Assembly (NCBI RefSeq): GCF_039544265.1
Contig: NZ_BAABLI010000017.1
Coordinates: 251,640-315,639 of the forward strand
Length of the DNA: 64,000 nucleotides
Direction: 5' to 3'
Origin: Corallincola platygyrae
GTDB lineage: Bacteria; Pseudomonadota; Gammaproteobacteria; Enterobacterales; Neiellaceae
The notes under the pieces are model-generated. The model was not told the DNA's origin and did not search any database. It saw only the letters and a program-made list of their open reading frames with translations. Positions 16,861-26,012 of this stretch are shown here, piece after piece. Each line of letters starts with the position of its first letter. Position 1 is the stretch's first letter. Position numbers and translations under genes: made by a program.

Positions 16861-16884
16861 AAGGGGCAACCTTGGTTGCCCCTT
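16861..16884 (-). terminator. terminator after yidC
   Basis: AAGGGGCAAC (16861-16870) pairs with GTTGCCCCTT (16875-16884) around CTTG. Read on the minus strand it is followed by a short T-rich stretch. It lies 25 bases past the yidC stop and before mnmE. Confidence 0.75.
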
Positions 16885-16908
16885 TTATCATTGTCTTGCT
16901 TGTAGAAG

Positions 16909-18564
16909 CTAAGCTTTTGCTTCCTGTTTATCCATTTGGCGGTAGATATACCACTGCTGGGCAATGGAGATCAGGTTGGACACAAACCAGTACAGTACCA
17001 GACCTGACGGGAACCATAGGAACATTACAGTAAAGATAACAGGCATAAACTGCATTACTTTTTGCTGTGTTGGATCCGTGATGGTTGTGGGTGACATCTT
17101 CTGCATCAGCCACATGGAACCACCCATCAGTAATGGCAGTACATAGTAGGGGTCTTTCACTGACAGGTCATCGATCCAGAGGAAGAAGGGTGCCTGACGT
17201 AGTTCATAACTTTCCAATAGTACCCAGTACAAGGCGATGAAGATTGGCATTTGGATTAGGATAGGCAGACAGCCACCCATTGGGTTCACCTTCTCCTTCT
17301 TGTACATCTCCATCATTGCCTGAGACATCTTTTGGCGATCATCACCGTAACGTTCACGCAGTGCAGTCAGTTTAGGCTGCAGTTTGCGCATCTTCGCCAT
17401 AGAAGTGAATTGAGCTTTGGTCAGGCGATACATGCCGCCTTTTACCGTGATGGTAATCAGGATAATTGCCAGGCCCCAGTTAACTACCCAGCTTTGGAAG
17501 AAGGTCAACAACCAGTGCAGAGGCAGTGCCAACATCCATAGGAAACCATAATCAACAACCAGGTTGAGGGTCTCTGAGAGCAATTTTAGTGCGGCCTGGT
17601 CTTTAGGGCCCATATAAAGTACTGAGCTGAGGGTTTGGTCTGCACCCGCTGCGATAGTGGTTGCGGGTGCCAGATAACCAATAATGCCCTGGCCGCTGCT
17701 AGTCGCGCTGTAGATCTCGTTGTTGTCTTCGGCTCCGGGCACCCAGGCGCTAACAAAGTAGTGCTCCAGCATCGCGATCCAACCACCTTGGGTCTGTTTG
17801 TTCAGACGCTTGTCGGTCATATCTTCGAAACTGTACTTTTCGTAGCGAGAATCAGCGGTCGAGTATGCTGCACCACGGTAAGTCGGCATCATCATTGAGC
17901 CACTTTCGCCAGCCATGGTCTGACGCAACTGCGCCCAAAGCTGAGTCGTGACAGGTTGGCTGCTGCCATTATGGATGCGGAATTCTACGTCTACAGAATG
18001 TTTACCACGATGGAATTTGAACACCTTGGCAACCATAACGCCGTCATCACGTTGATAGCTCAGTGGCACTGCGAGAACTTCTTCACCGTCGGCGAGCATA
18101 TATTCAGCTTGAGCAGCTGAATAGAGAGGACGGCTTTCTCGAGTGTCTATCCCAGTTAAACCGCTTTGGGCGGTGTAGCGTGTCTGAGATGTTTGCTCCA
18201 GGAGCGTAAACGGTTCGTCGGAATCCAGCGTCAATGGGAACTCAAGCAGGTCAGAATGGACCACGTCGCCGCCAAGAGTGTCGATGGTGACTTTGAGTTT
18301 ATCAGTGGTCACGGTGACCAGTCGGTTGGCCGGAGCTAACGTTTGAACAGCAGGGGCTTCGGATTTTGGTGCCGCTGTTGTGACTTCAGGAATACCGCCT
18401 TCACCAGCCTGGCTGGCTTGCGGCAATGCATCTGTGTCACTTGGGGTGGTCAGTGCGGTTTCAACCGGAGTTGGCTCCGGCTGAGTATAAGCTACCCACT
18501 GTTGATACAGCAGAAAGCTAACCAGCAGAAACCCGATAAGCAGTAAATTGCGTTGTGATTCCAT
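16909..18564 (-). CDS. yidC: membrane protein insertase YidC
   Basis: YidC inserts and folds inner-membrane proteins, alone or with SecYEG; subunit c of ATP synthase is a known client. The 551-residue protein has an N-terminal membrane helix (NLLLIGFLLVSFLLYQQWVAY), a large periplasmic beta-sandwich (about 55-340) and the conserved five-helix core. The core has the hydrophilic-groove arginine in KGGMYRLTKAQ and the PMGGCLPILIQMPIFIALYW segment. Length matches E. coli (548). It follows yidD by 12 bases in the rpmH operon. Confidence 0.97.
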   Translation of the reverse strand: MESQRNLLLIGFLLVSFLLYQQWVAYTQPEPTPVETALTTPSDTDALPQASQAGEGGIPEVTTAAPKSEAPAVQTLAPANRLVTVTTDKLKVTIDTLGGDVVHSDLLEFPLTLDSDEPFTLLEQTSQTRYTAQSGLTGIDTRESRPLYSAAQAEYMLADGEEVLAVPLSYQRDDGVMVAKVFKFHRGKHSVDVEFRIHNGSSQPVTTQLWAQLRQTMAGESGSMMMPTYRGAAYSTADSRYEKYSFEDMTDKRLNKQTQGGWIAMLEHYFVSAWVPGAEDNNEIYSATSSGQGIIGYLAPATTIAAGADQTLSSVLYMGPKDQAALKLLSETLNLVVDYGFLWMLALPLHWLLTFFQSWVVNWGLAIILITITVKGGMYRLTKAQFTSMAKMRKLQPKLTALRERYGDDRQKMSQAMMEMYKKEKVNPMGGCLPILIQMPIFIALYWVLLESYELRQAPFFLWIDDLSVKDPYYVLPLLMGGSMWLMQKMSPTTITDPTQQKVMQFMPVIFTVMFLWFPSGLVLYWFVSNLISIAQQWYIYRQMDKQEAKA

Positions 18565-18576
18565 TGTGTTATCAGC

Positions 18577-18825
18577 TTATTTATCGTCAACTTTTGGTGG
18601 TACCGGATCGACCCCGCCTGGGTTTCCAGGATGACATCGAGCGATACGGCGAATGGCCAACTGGCTGCCTTTTACTATTCCGTGCACCTTAATTGCTTGA
18701 ATGCTGTATTCAGAGCAGGTGGGATGAAATCGACAGCGTGGTCCCAACAGGGGGCTAATGATAATCTGGTAGCCCCTGATCAACAATATCAGCGCTGCTT
18801 GCAACGCTTGTTTAATAGTTTGCAT
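18577..18825 (-). CDS. yidD: membrane protein insertion efficiency factor YidD
   Basis: This 82-residue protein of the YidD (DUF37) family helps YidC-dependent insertion. It has the family core RGYQIIISPLLGPRCRFHPTCSEYSIQAI with conserved Cys residues and the CHPGNPGGVDPVP tail. Its first 37 bases overlap the end of rnpA in another frame, an arrangement common in this operon. Confidence 0.95.
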   Translation of the reverse strand: MQTIKQALQAALILLIRGYQIIISPLLGPRCRFHPTCSEYSIQAIKVHGIVKGSQLAIRRIARCHPGNPGGVDPVPPKVDDK

Positions 18826-19145
18826 AGTCGGGCAATTAATGCGCGCAGTTCTTTATCGGTGAGCTCGCCGATCCCTTTTTTTGCTATTACCACGATATCT
18901 ATGTTGAGCAGTTCAGCTTGGTGCAGGCGAAAGTATTCTCGCATATGACGTTTAATGCGATTGCGACCTACGGCCCGTTTGACATGCTTTTTTGCAACAG
19001 TAAGACCCAGCCTGGGATGTTCCAGCTGATTATGGCGAGCAAGGAGAGTGAGTTGTGGGGAGCTTGCGCGAATAGGTTTCGCGAATACAGATTGAAATTG
19101 GGCGGGAGTTAACAGACGTAACTCCCGACCGAATGCGTGCGTTGC
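18789..19145 (-). CDS. rnpA: ribonuclease P protein component
   Basis: This is the protein subunit of RNase P, which trims tRNA 5' leaders with the rnpB RNA. It carries the signature RNRIKRHMREYFR and the conserved GRELRLLTPAQFQSVF N-terminal motif. I place the start at the GTG at 19143-19145 (MATHAFGRELRLL), which fits the family N-terminus. Another GTG at 19164-19166 would add seven residues and overlap the end of rpmH by eight bases. Neither has a clear ribosome site. Confidence 0.93.
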   Translation of the reverse strand, partial: ATHAFGRELRLLTPAQFQSVFAKPIRASSPQLTLLARHNQLEHPRLGLTVAKKHVKRAVGRNRIKRHMREYFRLHQAELLNIDIVVIAKKGIGELTDKELRALIARLCKLLNKRCKQR

Positions 19146-19158
19146 CACGATTGGCGGG

Positions 19159-19293
19159 TTAAGCACTCAGACGAGCACGACCCTTGGCACGACGACGAGC
19201 CAGTACAGCGCGACCGTTTTTAGTGGCCATACGTGCACGGAAGCCGTGACTGCGCTTGCGCTTCAGTACGCTCGGTTGAAATGTACGTTTCAT
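19159..19293 (-). CDS. rpmH: 50S ribosomal protein L34
   Basis: The 44-residue L34 reads MKRTFQPSVLKRKRSHGFRA at its start and ends RRRAKGRARLSA, essentially the family consensus. The start is an ATG at 19291-19293. As usual it is the first gene of the rpmH-rnpA-yidD-yidC operon, divergent from dnaA. It is short and easily missed. Confidence 0.98.
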   Translation of the reverse strand: MKRTFQPSVLKRKRSHGFRARMATKNGRAVLARRRAKGRARLSA

Positions 19294-19730
19294 AGCTAAT
19301 CCGCCGGTTAACAGTTACTAATAAAAGATGTTGGTTAAAGTTAAATTTTGACCAGCACCCAAAAAAAGAGGGCGAATTTTAGACCGTCAGGGTAGTGAAG
19401 TCAAAACATATTTTTCTTCGATCAAAAAGGATCTTTGTCAGATCCGTGGCATAATAAATGTATATGTATAACCTGTGGACAGGATCCTAACAGTTCCTGT
19501 TTGTCAATAAAAAACAGATAGATAGATCTTATAACCCATGCGTTATTAGATCAGATCGATCTAGGCTGATCCTGCTATTTCGATCCATAATAGGGATCCA
19601 TTACGCGGCGACGTGAAAAGAGCTACAGAGAGAAAAGTAGTCGGTCTTCCCCGGTCGCCCCACATTGAATAATAACTATTCTAGGTTTTATACCCTGACA
19701 ATGTTTTATTGTCGGGATAAGGAGTTTTTC
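19294..19730. promoter_or_regulatory. rpmH-dnaA divergent regulatory region with GATC cluster
   Basis: This 437-base gap has no gene. Between 19420 and 19598 there are eleven GATC sites in 179 bases, four of them between 19549 and 19571. One weak DnaA-like box (TGTGGACAG, 19474-19482, two mismatches) is present. Such density fits SeqA sequestration of the dnaA promoter after replication, as known in E. coli. The region lacks a DnaA-box array and a 13-mer unwinding set, so I do not call it an origin. I could not settle on a dnaA -35/-10 pair. Confidence 0.7.
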
Positions 19731-21122
19731 GTGCCCAGCAACCTTTGGGAACAGTGCCTGTCGGTACTTAAGGACGAGTTACCGGTCCAGCAATTCAACA
19801 CCTGGATCCGTCCATTACAAGCCCAAGTTACGTCAGACCGTTTGACCTTGTTCGCCCCTAACCGATTTGTATTGGATTGGGTGCGCGACAACTATTTGCT
19901 GCGTATGAATCAAACCATTGAGCAGGTGACTGGTGATAACCAAGTCAAGTTGGTTTTAGATGTCGGAACCATGCCGAAACCTGCGGCTGTGGATAACTCC
20001 AGTAAAGAAAAGCCTGCACTGAAGCCAAACACGACTGCGAGTAGTGCAGCAGAAGTTTCGGCGCCTCCTGCTACGGCGGAAGAAGTTAAACCCGCCGGAC
20101 AACGAAGTAATATCAACCTGAACTACACCTTTGACAATTTTGTAGAAGGTAAATCGAACCAGTTGGCACGTGCAGCTGCCAGACAGGTTGCAGATAATCC
20201 GGGTGGTGCGTACAACCCGCTGTTTCTTTATGGCGGTACAGGCTTAGGTAAAACTCACCTGTTACATGCCGTGGGGAATGGCATTGTTGATAAGAAACCG
20301 GATGCCAAGATCGTCTATATGCACTCTGAGCGTTTTGTGCAGGATATGGTCAAGGCACTACAGAACAATGCGATTGAAGAGTTTAAACGTTATTACCGCA
20401 GTGTGGATGCGCTGCTGATCGATGATATTCAATTCTTTGCTCATAAAGACCGAAGTCAGGAAGAGTTCTTCCATACCTTTAATGCGTTGCTCGAAGGCAA
20501 TCACCAGATCATTCTTACCAGTGATCGTTATCCAAAAGAGATTGATGGGGTAGAGGACCGACTTAAGTCGCGTTTTGGTTGGGGTCTGACTGTCGCTATC
20601 GATCCACCAGAATTAGAAACCCGTGTCGCCATCTTGATGCGCAAGGCACAGGAGAATGCAATTCACCTGCCTGACGAAGTTGCCTTCTTTATTGCCAAAC
20701 GATTACGTTCAAATGTACGTGAGTTGGAAGGGGCGTTAAACCGTGTGATCGCTAATGCGAATTTTACCGGCCGACCCATTACCATCGATTTTGTCAGAGA
20801 AGCGCTGCGTGATCTTCTAGCGCTGCAGGAAAAGCTGATCACCATCGACAACATTCAAAAGACGGTTGCTGAGTACTACAAGATTAAAGTCGCAGATCTC
20901 TTGTCGAAACGTCGCAGTCGCTCAGTCGCTCGTCCCAGACAGATCGCCATGGCACTAGCGAAAGAACTGACTAACCATAGTTTACCTGAGATCGGTGACG
21001 CATTTGGTGGTCGCGACCATACCACTGTACTGCATGCTTGTCGTAAGATAGTGCAGTTAAGGGAAGAGAGTCACGATATTAAGGAAGACTACTCAAACTT
21101 GATCCGTACCCTTTCTTCATAA
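19731..21122 (+). CDS. dnaA: chromosomal replication initiator protein DnaA
   Basis: DnaA is the ATP-dependent initiator that binds and opens oriC. From the GTG at 19731 (AAGGAG upstream) the 463-residue protein starts MPSNLWEQCLSVLKDELPVQ (domain I) and has a low-complexity linker (about 90-130). The AAA+ domain has GGTGLGKTHLL and LLIDDIQFF, and the domain IV signature GRDHTTVLHACRKI is at the C-terminus. An in-frame ATG 66 bases upstream gives an N-terminal extension without family support. dnaN follows by 37 bases. Confidence 0.98.
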   Translation: MPSNLWEQCLSVLKDELPVQQFNTWIRPLQAQVTSDRLTLFAPNRFVLDWVRDNYLLRMNQTIEQVTGDNQVKLVLDVGTMPKPAAVDNSSKEKPALKPNTTASSAAEVSAPPATAEEVKPAGQRSNINLNYTFDNFVEGKSNQLARAAARQVADNPGGAYNPLFLYGGTGLGKTHLLHAVGNGIVDKKPDAKIVYMHSERFVQDMVKALQNNAIEEFKRYYRSVDALLIDDIQFFAHKDRSQEEFFHTFNALLEGNHQIILTSDRYPKEIDGVEDRLKSRFGWGLTVAIDPPELETRVAILMRKAQENAIHLPDEVAFFIAKRLRSNVRELEGALNRVIANANFTGRPITIDFVREALRDLLALQEKLITIDNIQKTVAEYYKIKVADLLSKRRSRSVARPRQIAMALAKELTNHSLPEIGDAFGGRDHTTVLHACRKIVQLREESHDIKEDYSNLIRTLSS

Positions 21123-21159
21123 GCAGATTCTGGATAATAAAAATTAGTAAGGTGAAGTG

Positions 21160-22263
21160 ATGAAGCTTTCGGTGAATCGCGAACAACTTCTTCGGCCTTT
21201 GCAGTTGGTATCTGGCGCCGTCGAGCGTCGACAAACGTTACCCGTACTGGCCAATGTATTGATTAATGTGGACGAGCAGGGGATAGCATTAACAGGCACG
21301 GATCTGGAAGTTGAGTTGGTCGCTCGTTTTCCTGCACAGCTGGTTACCCAGCCAGGAAGCACGACAGTGCCAGCAAAGAAATTCCTCGATATTTGTAAGA
21401 GCTTACCAGAAGGCGCAGATATCGAATTAACAGAGCAAGGCGATCGTTTGGTGGTTCGTTCCGGTCGCTCTCGATTTAACTTGGCTACCTTACCTGCCGC
21501 TGAGTTTCCAAATATCGAAGCTTGGACCAGTATCTGCGAAGTGAGTTTGCCACAACTGTCTTTAAAGAAGTTGATGGATAGCACCAGTTTTTCAATGGCT
21601 AACCAGGATGTACGATATTACCTAAATGGCATGTTGTTTGACTTGGATGGCACCGTTCTCCGTTCCGTCGCAACGGATGGACATCGTCTTGCACTCGCCA
21701 CGGTGGAAGCGAACTTGTCGGAAGGTATGCCTTTGCAATGCATCGTTCCTCGAAAAGGCGTGTTGGAGCTGCAACGTTTAATCGGTACAGAAGACCAAAC
21801 CATCACATTGCAAATTGGTGAAAATCATCTGCGTGCAACAGTCGACGGATTTACATTTACCTGTAAGTTGGTCGATGGCAAGTTCCCAGACTATCAGCGT
21901 GTTTTACCTCGCGGTGGCGACAAAATTGTTATTGCAGATCGCGCGACGATTCGGGATGCACTTGCGCGTGCGGCTATTCTCTCCAACGAAAAATTCCGTG
22001 GTGTTCGATTTAACATCGATCCTAGCGAGCTAAAAATTACCGCCAACAACCCCGAACAGGAAGAAGCAGAAGAGGTAGTTGAAATTGACTATCAGGACCA
22101 ATCTCTTGAGATGGGCTTCAACGTCAGCTACCTGCTTGATGTATTAAATGTGATTGGTGGCGAGCAGATAAAAATTACGCTGGCCGATGCAAACAGCAGT
22201 GCCCTGATTGAAGACGCAGCGACAGATCAGGCGATGTATGTTGTGATGCCTATGCGTTTGTAA
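21160..22263 (+). CDS. dnaN: DNA polymerase III sliding clamp (beta subunit)
   Basis: The beta clamp is the ring that tethers DNA polymerases. The 367-residue protein has three repeated clamp domains, starts MKLSVNREQLLRPLQLVSG and ends VMPMRL, the standard C-terminus next to the partner-binding pocket. The ATG at 21160 is preceded by AAGGTGAAG; a GTG directly before it would add one residue. It is part of dnaA-dnaN-recF-gyrB. Confidence 0.98.
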   Translation: MKLSVNREQLLRPLQLVSGAVERRQTLPVLANVLINVDEQGIALTGTDLEVELVARFPAQLVTQPGSTTVPAKKFLDICKSLPEGADIELTEQGDRLVVRSGRSRFNLATLPAAEFPNIEAWTSICEVSLPQLSLKKLMDSTSFSMANQDVRYYLNGMLFDLDGTVLRSVATDGHRLALATVEANLSEGMPLQCIVPRKGVLELQRLIGTEDQTITLQIGENHLRATVDGFTFTCKLVDGKFPDYQRVLPRGGDKIVIADRATIRDALARAAILSNEKFRGVRFNIDPSELKITANNPEQEEAEEVVEIDYQDQSLEMGFNVSYLLDVLNVIGGEQIKITLADANSSALIEDAATDQAMYVVMPMRL

Positions 22264-22266
22264 TTG

Positions 22267-23382
22267 ATGTCCATCACTCGCCTTCAAATATCTAATCTTC
22301 GAAATCTAAAGAAAGTGGGCCTGCAACTGGGGCCCACTTTTAATTTCTTCTTCGGTGAAAATGGCGCTGGCAAAACCTCTCTATTGGAAGCGCTTTATAT
22401 AATTCATGCTGGCCGATCTTTCAGAACCTCAGATCTAAACAAAGTGATCTCCAGCAGCGAGTCAGCTTTGACTGTATTTTTGGAACGTCAGTCTGAAGAA
22501 GAGGGCGTTACTAAGATCGGATTGATGCGTGAAAGGTCCGGCGGTTTTAGTGCAAAAGTGGATGGCGAGAACGTCTCAACTTTATCGCAATTGTCCGCAT
22601 TATTACCCACCCAAATTCTGAGTCCAGAGTCCTTCAGTTTGCTTTCAGGCGGAAGCAAGGAAAGAAGAAAGTATATCGATTGGGGAGTGTTTCACGTGGA
22701 ACACTCCTTCCATAATCTGTGGCGAAGATGTCAAAGGTTGTTGGTTCAAAGGAATAGTTTGCTTAAACGCAGGGTGTCGCATAGAGAGTTGCAGCCATGG
22801 GACAAAGAGTTCTCGAGTGTGGCGCATGAACTCAACCTTTTAAGACAAAGATATATTGACAAACTTCTGCCCTATTTTTCGACGCTAGCACAAGCATTTT
22901 TCCCCGAATATGAGGTAAAATTCTCCTTTCATCCAGGATGGAACCAGAGCGAAACGTTGGCTGATGTTCTCTCTCGAGATATAGAGCGGGACCAGAAATA
23001 TGGCCATACGCAGTCAGGTCCACATCGCGCCAATTTTCATATCCGTGTAAACGGACAAGCGGCAGAGAGTATCTGTTCTCGTGGACAATTAAAGTTACTG
23101 GTTTGTTGTCTTAAACTGGCGCAAGCAAAGCACCTGTTCGAATGGCGGGGCCTTAAGCCAGTCTTTCTTCTGGATGATATTGAATCTGAGCTTGATGGCA
23201 CTAATCGCCAAAGAGTATTGGAACAGCTTCGAACCTTGGGTTCTCAAGTGTTGATATCGCTTATTAATGTAGAAGCGATTTCTGAACAACTTGAAGAATC
23301 TGATCGAGTGTTCCACGTGGAACAAGGGTACATCACACCTTGGCAAATCAAGGGTGATAACACCACCAATAATAATGATTGA
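22267..23382 (+). CDS. recF: DNA replication and repair protein RecF
   Basis: RecF is an SMC-like ATPase that helps load RecA at gaps with RecO and RecR. The 371 residues show Walker A GENGAGKTSLLEAL (about 32-45), ABC-type signature QSGPHRAN, and Walker B VFLLDDIESELD. The start ATG follows the dnaN stop by three bases, implying coupled translation. The gene contains two parS-like palindromes (22688-22703 and 23309-23324), both read as Val-Phe-His-Val-Glu. The segment VFHVEHSFHNLW is not a catalytic motif, so it is free to carry a DNA signal. Confidence 0.97.
   Translation: MSITRLQISNLRNLKKVGLQLGPTFNFFFGENGAGKTSLLEALYIIHAGRSFRTSDLNKVISSSESALTVFLERQSEEEGVTKIGLMRERSGGFSAKVDGENVSTLSQLSALLPTQILSPESFSLLSGGSKERRKYIDWGVFHVEHSFHNLWRRCQRLLVQRNSLLKRRVSHRELQPWDKEFSSVAHELNLLRQRYIDKLLPYFSTLAQAFFPEYEVKFSFHPGWNQSETLADVLSRDIERDQKYGHTQSGPHRANFHIRVNGQAAESICSRGQLKLLVCCLKLAQAKHLFEWRGLKPVFLLDDIESELDGTNRQRVLEQLRTLGSQVLISLINVEAISEQLEESDRVFHVEQGYITPWQIKGDNTTNNND
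22688..22703. promoter_or_regulatory. parS: parS-like centromere site 1 (inside recF)
   Basis: TGTTTCACGTGGAACA matches the bacterial parS consensus (TGTTNCACGTGAAACA and its G/C variant) with one asymmetric pair. It is the centre of a 24-base palindrome, 22684-22707, imperfect only at that pair. ParB is encoded at 2123-3031. Confidence 0.85.
23309..23324. promoter_or_regulatory. parS: parS-like centromere site 2 (3' end of recF)
   Basis: TGTTCCACGTGGAACA is a perfect 16-base palindrome and agrees with the Pseudomonas-type parS core GTTCCACGTGGAAC. It lies 621 bases from site 1 and 66 bases before the gyrB start. Confidence 0.9.
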
Positions 23383-23389
23383 GAGCACT

Positions 23390-25807
23390 ATGTCTGAGAC
23401 TAGCTACAACTCCTCAAGTATTAAAGTTTTAAAAGGGCTTGATGCAGTAAGAAAACGTCCGGGTATGTACATCGGTGATACTGATGACGGTACCGGCTTG
23501 CATCACATGGTATTTGAGGTTGTTGATAATTCTATCGACGAAGCATTGGCCGGCCACTGTAGCGACATTATCGTTACCATCCATGCTGATGGTTCTGTGT
23601 CTGTTAGTGATGACGGCCGTGGTATTCCTACCGATATTCACGAAGAAGAGGGCGTTTCTGCAGCTCAGGTTATCATGACGGTTCTGCACGCTGGCGGTAA
23701 GTTTGATGATAACTCTTACAAGGTGTCTGGTGGTCTACACGGTGTAGGTGTATCGGTAGTAAACGCTTTGTCAGATAAATTGGAATTAACGATTCGTCGC
23801 CACGGCAAAGTGCATGAGCAGGAATACCATCTCGGTGAGCCAAAAGCGCCATTAACCTCAATTGGTGATACCGACAGTACGGGTACAACTATCCGGTTCT
23901 GGCCAAGTGACCAAATATTCACTGACATCAATTTCCACTACGATATTTTGGCCAAACGCCTTCGCGAACTGTCATTCCTAAACTCAGGTGTATCAATCAA
24001 ACTGGTTGATGAACGTGACGATAAGAGTGACCACTTCATGTATGAAGGTGGTATTCAGGCGTTTGTTCAGTTCTTGAATCAAAACAAAACACCTATTCAC
24101 CAGGATGTTTTCCACTTCACGAGTGAGCGCGAAGACGGCACTGCGGTAGAAGTTGCGATGCAGTGGAATGATGGATTCCAAGAAAATATATACTGCTTCA
24201 CTAACAACATTCCTCAGCGAGATGGTGGTACACACCTAGCTGGATTCCGAGCTGCGCTTACCCGTACTTTGAATAACTTCATGGAGAAAGAAGGCCTCAA
24301 TAAAAAGATGAAGTCTTCTGCTACTGGTGATGATGCGCGTGAAGGTTTGACCGCAGTTATCTCCGTTAAAGTGCCTGACCCTAAATTCTCTTCTCAAACG
24401 AAAGATAAACTGGTGTCTTCAGAAGTGAAGACGGCAGTAGAGCAGGCCATGGGTGAGAAGCTGGGTGAATACCTGCTGGAAAAACCTGGCGATGCGAAAA
24501 CTATCGTGATGAAGATTGTTGACGCCGCGCGTGCCCGCGAAGCTGCTCGTAAAGCGCGTGAAATGACGCGCCGTAAAGGCGCCTTGGATTTAGCCGGTTT
24601 GCCTGGGAAGTTGGCCGATTGCCAAGAGAAAGATCCTGCGCTTTCTGAACTCTATATTGTGGAGGGTGATTCTGCGGGTGGTTCAGCGAAGCAGGGGCGT
24701 AACCGTAAGAATCAGGCGATTCTGCCGCTGAAAGGTAAGATCCTTAACGTAGAAAAAGCGCGTTTCGATAAGATGCTTTCATCTCAAGAGGTGGCAACCC
24801 TTATTACTGCGATGGGTTGTGGTATCGGCCGTGATGAGTACAACCCAGATAAGCTGCGTTATCACAATATTATTATCATGACCGATGCCGACGTCGACGG
24901 TAGCCACATTCGTACACTGCTGTTGACCTTCTTCTATCGTCAGATGCCTGAGTTGATTGAGCGTGGTCATATCTATATTGCTCAGCCGCCACTTTATAAA
25001 GTGAAGAAAGGTAAGCAAGAACGTTACATCAAAGATGATGATGTGCTGAATGAGTACCTGACTACGTTGGCAATTGATAACGCAGCGTTGCATGTAAATG
25101 CAGACTCTCCTGCGATTACAGGCGTGGGTTTGGAAAGCATCGTTCGCTTGTATCAGAAAGGTATGGTGACAGTAGAGCGATTAGCGCGTCGCTACAACGA
25201 AGGTTTGATGAACCAACTCATCTATGCGCCGGCGTTGTCTGTTGAAGCGCTTGCTGACAAAGCCAATGTTGAAAACTGGCTGCAGGGTATTCTTACCTCA
25301 CTGCAAGAATCGGGTGCTGGTGCTACTCAGTTTACTGGTGAAGTCGCACACGATGATGAAAGAAGCCTGTTCTTCCCTGTGTTCAATGTACGTCATCATG
25401 GCGTCGAATACCGTTACGAACTGGGTTATGACTTCTTCCATGGCAGCGACTACAAAGTTCTCGCTGATTTGGCGACTGAAGTTAATGGCCTGATAGAAGA
25501 GGGCGGTTACGTTGTACGTGGCGAGCGTAAGAAGAGCGTTGGCAGTTTTGAAGAAGCGCTAAATTGGCTTATGGCGGAATCTAAGCGTGGCCAATACATT
25601 CAGCGATATAAAGGTTTGGGAGAAATGAACCCTGACCAGCTTTGGGAAACTACTATGGATCCTGAAGTTCGCCGTATGTTGCAGGTAACGATTGAAGATG
25701 CGATCGGCGCGGATCAGCTGTTCTCTACCCTGATGGGTGACCAGGTTGAACCCCGTCGTGAGTTTATCGAAACCAACGCATTGAAGGTTGCTAACCTCGA
25801 CGTGTAG
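23390..25807 (+). CDS. gyrB: DNA gyrase subunit B
   Basis: This is the ATPase subunit of gyrase, which introduces negative supercoils. The 805-residue protein begins MSETSYNSSSIKVLKGLDAV and has the GHKL ATPase (DNSIDEALAG, DDGRGIPTDIH, GGLHGVGVSVVNAL). The TOPRIM domain (YIVEGDSAGGSAKQGR, MTDADVDGSHIRTLLLTFF) includes the inserted segment typical of proteobacterial GyrB, and the tail ends EFIETNALKVANLDV. I choose the ATG at 23390; an ATG at 23375 and an open extension into recF have no family support. Confidence 0.98.
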   Translation: MSETSYNSSSIKVLKGLDAVRKRPGMYIGDTDDGTGLHHMVFEVVDNSIDEALAGHCSDIIVTIHADGSVSVSDDGRGIPTDIHEEEGVSAAQVIMTVLHAGGKFDDNSYKVSGGLHGVGVSVVNALSDKLELTIRRHGKVHEQEYHLGEPKAPLTSIGDTDSTGTTIRFWPSDQIFTDINFHYDILAKRLRELSFLNSGVSIKLVDERDDKSDHFMYEGGIQAFVQFLNQNKTPIHQDVFHFTSEREDGTAVEVAMQWNDGFQENIYCFTNNIPQRDGGTHLAGFRAALTRTLNNFMEKEGLNKKMKSSATGDDAREGLTAVISVKVPDPKFSSQTKDKLVSSEVKTAVEQAMGEKLGEYLLEKPGDAKTIVMKIVDAARAREAARKAREMTRRKGALDLAGLPGKLADCQEKDPALSELYIVEGDSAGGSAKQGRNRKNQAILPLKGKILNVEKARFDKMLSSQEVATLITAMGCGIGRDEYNPDKLRYHNIIIMTDADVDGSHIRTLLLTFFYRQMPELIERGHIYIAQPPLYKVKKGKQERYIKDDDVLNEYLTTLAIDNAALHVNADSPAITGVGLESIVRLYQKGMVTVERLARRYNEGLMNQLIYAPALSVEALADKANVENWLQGILTSLQESGAGATQFTGEVAHDDERSLFFPVFNVRHHGVEYRYELGYDFFHGSDYKVLADLATEVNGLIEEGGYVVRGERKKSVGSFEEALNWLMAESKRGQYIQRYKGLGEMNPDQLWETTMDPEVRRMLQVTIEDAIGADQLFSTLMGDQVEPRREFIETNALKVANLDV

Positions 25808-25825
25808 TTAGCATCAACCAAAGTG

Positions 25826-25856
25826 AAAAAGCGGCCTCTAAAAGGCCGCTTTTTTT
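25826..25856 (+). terminator. terminator after gyrB
   Basis: AAAAAGCGGCCT (25826-25837) pairs with AGGCCGCTTTTT (25843-25854) around a five-base loop and runs into T's. It is a classical intrinsic terminator 18 bases after the gyrB stop. Confidence 0.92.
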
Positions 25857-26012
25857 ATGCGCAAACATTAATGATGTCCAAAGAGGTATACTGACTTCTA
25901 TGTGTGTGGTTCTCTGGTTGATATAACTTGATTTCCGTTGAGCGTTTGAATGACGTCCCTGATTTCATAGTATGTATAACACTCCCTCTTGATACATCGG
26001 GTGGATGTAACC

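Noticed and set aside
18789..18825. Overlap of yidD and rnpA as a sequencing frameshift
   Set aside because: Both products are full length and the overlap is common in this operon.
19294..19730. Second replication origin upstream of dnaA
   Set aside because: GATC-rich but with only one weak DnaA-like box and no unwinding repeats, whereas the mnmG-mioC gap has the full set.
22645..22827. Minus-strand open frame over parS site 1 giving FHVKHS
   Set aside because: It is a shadow of recF, arising from the palindrome; no ribosome site.
23291..23389. N-terminal extension of GyrB overlapping recF
   Set aside because: The GyrB family begins at MSxxSYxSSSIKVLKGLDAV; the extension is just recF read in another frame.
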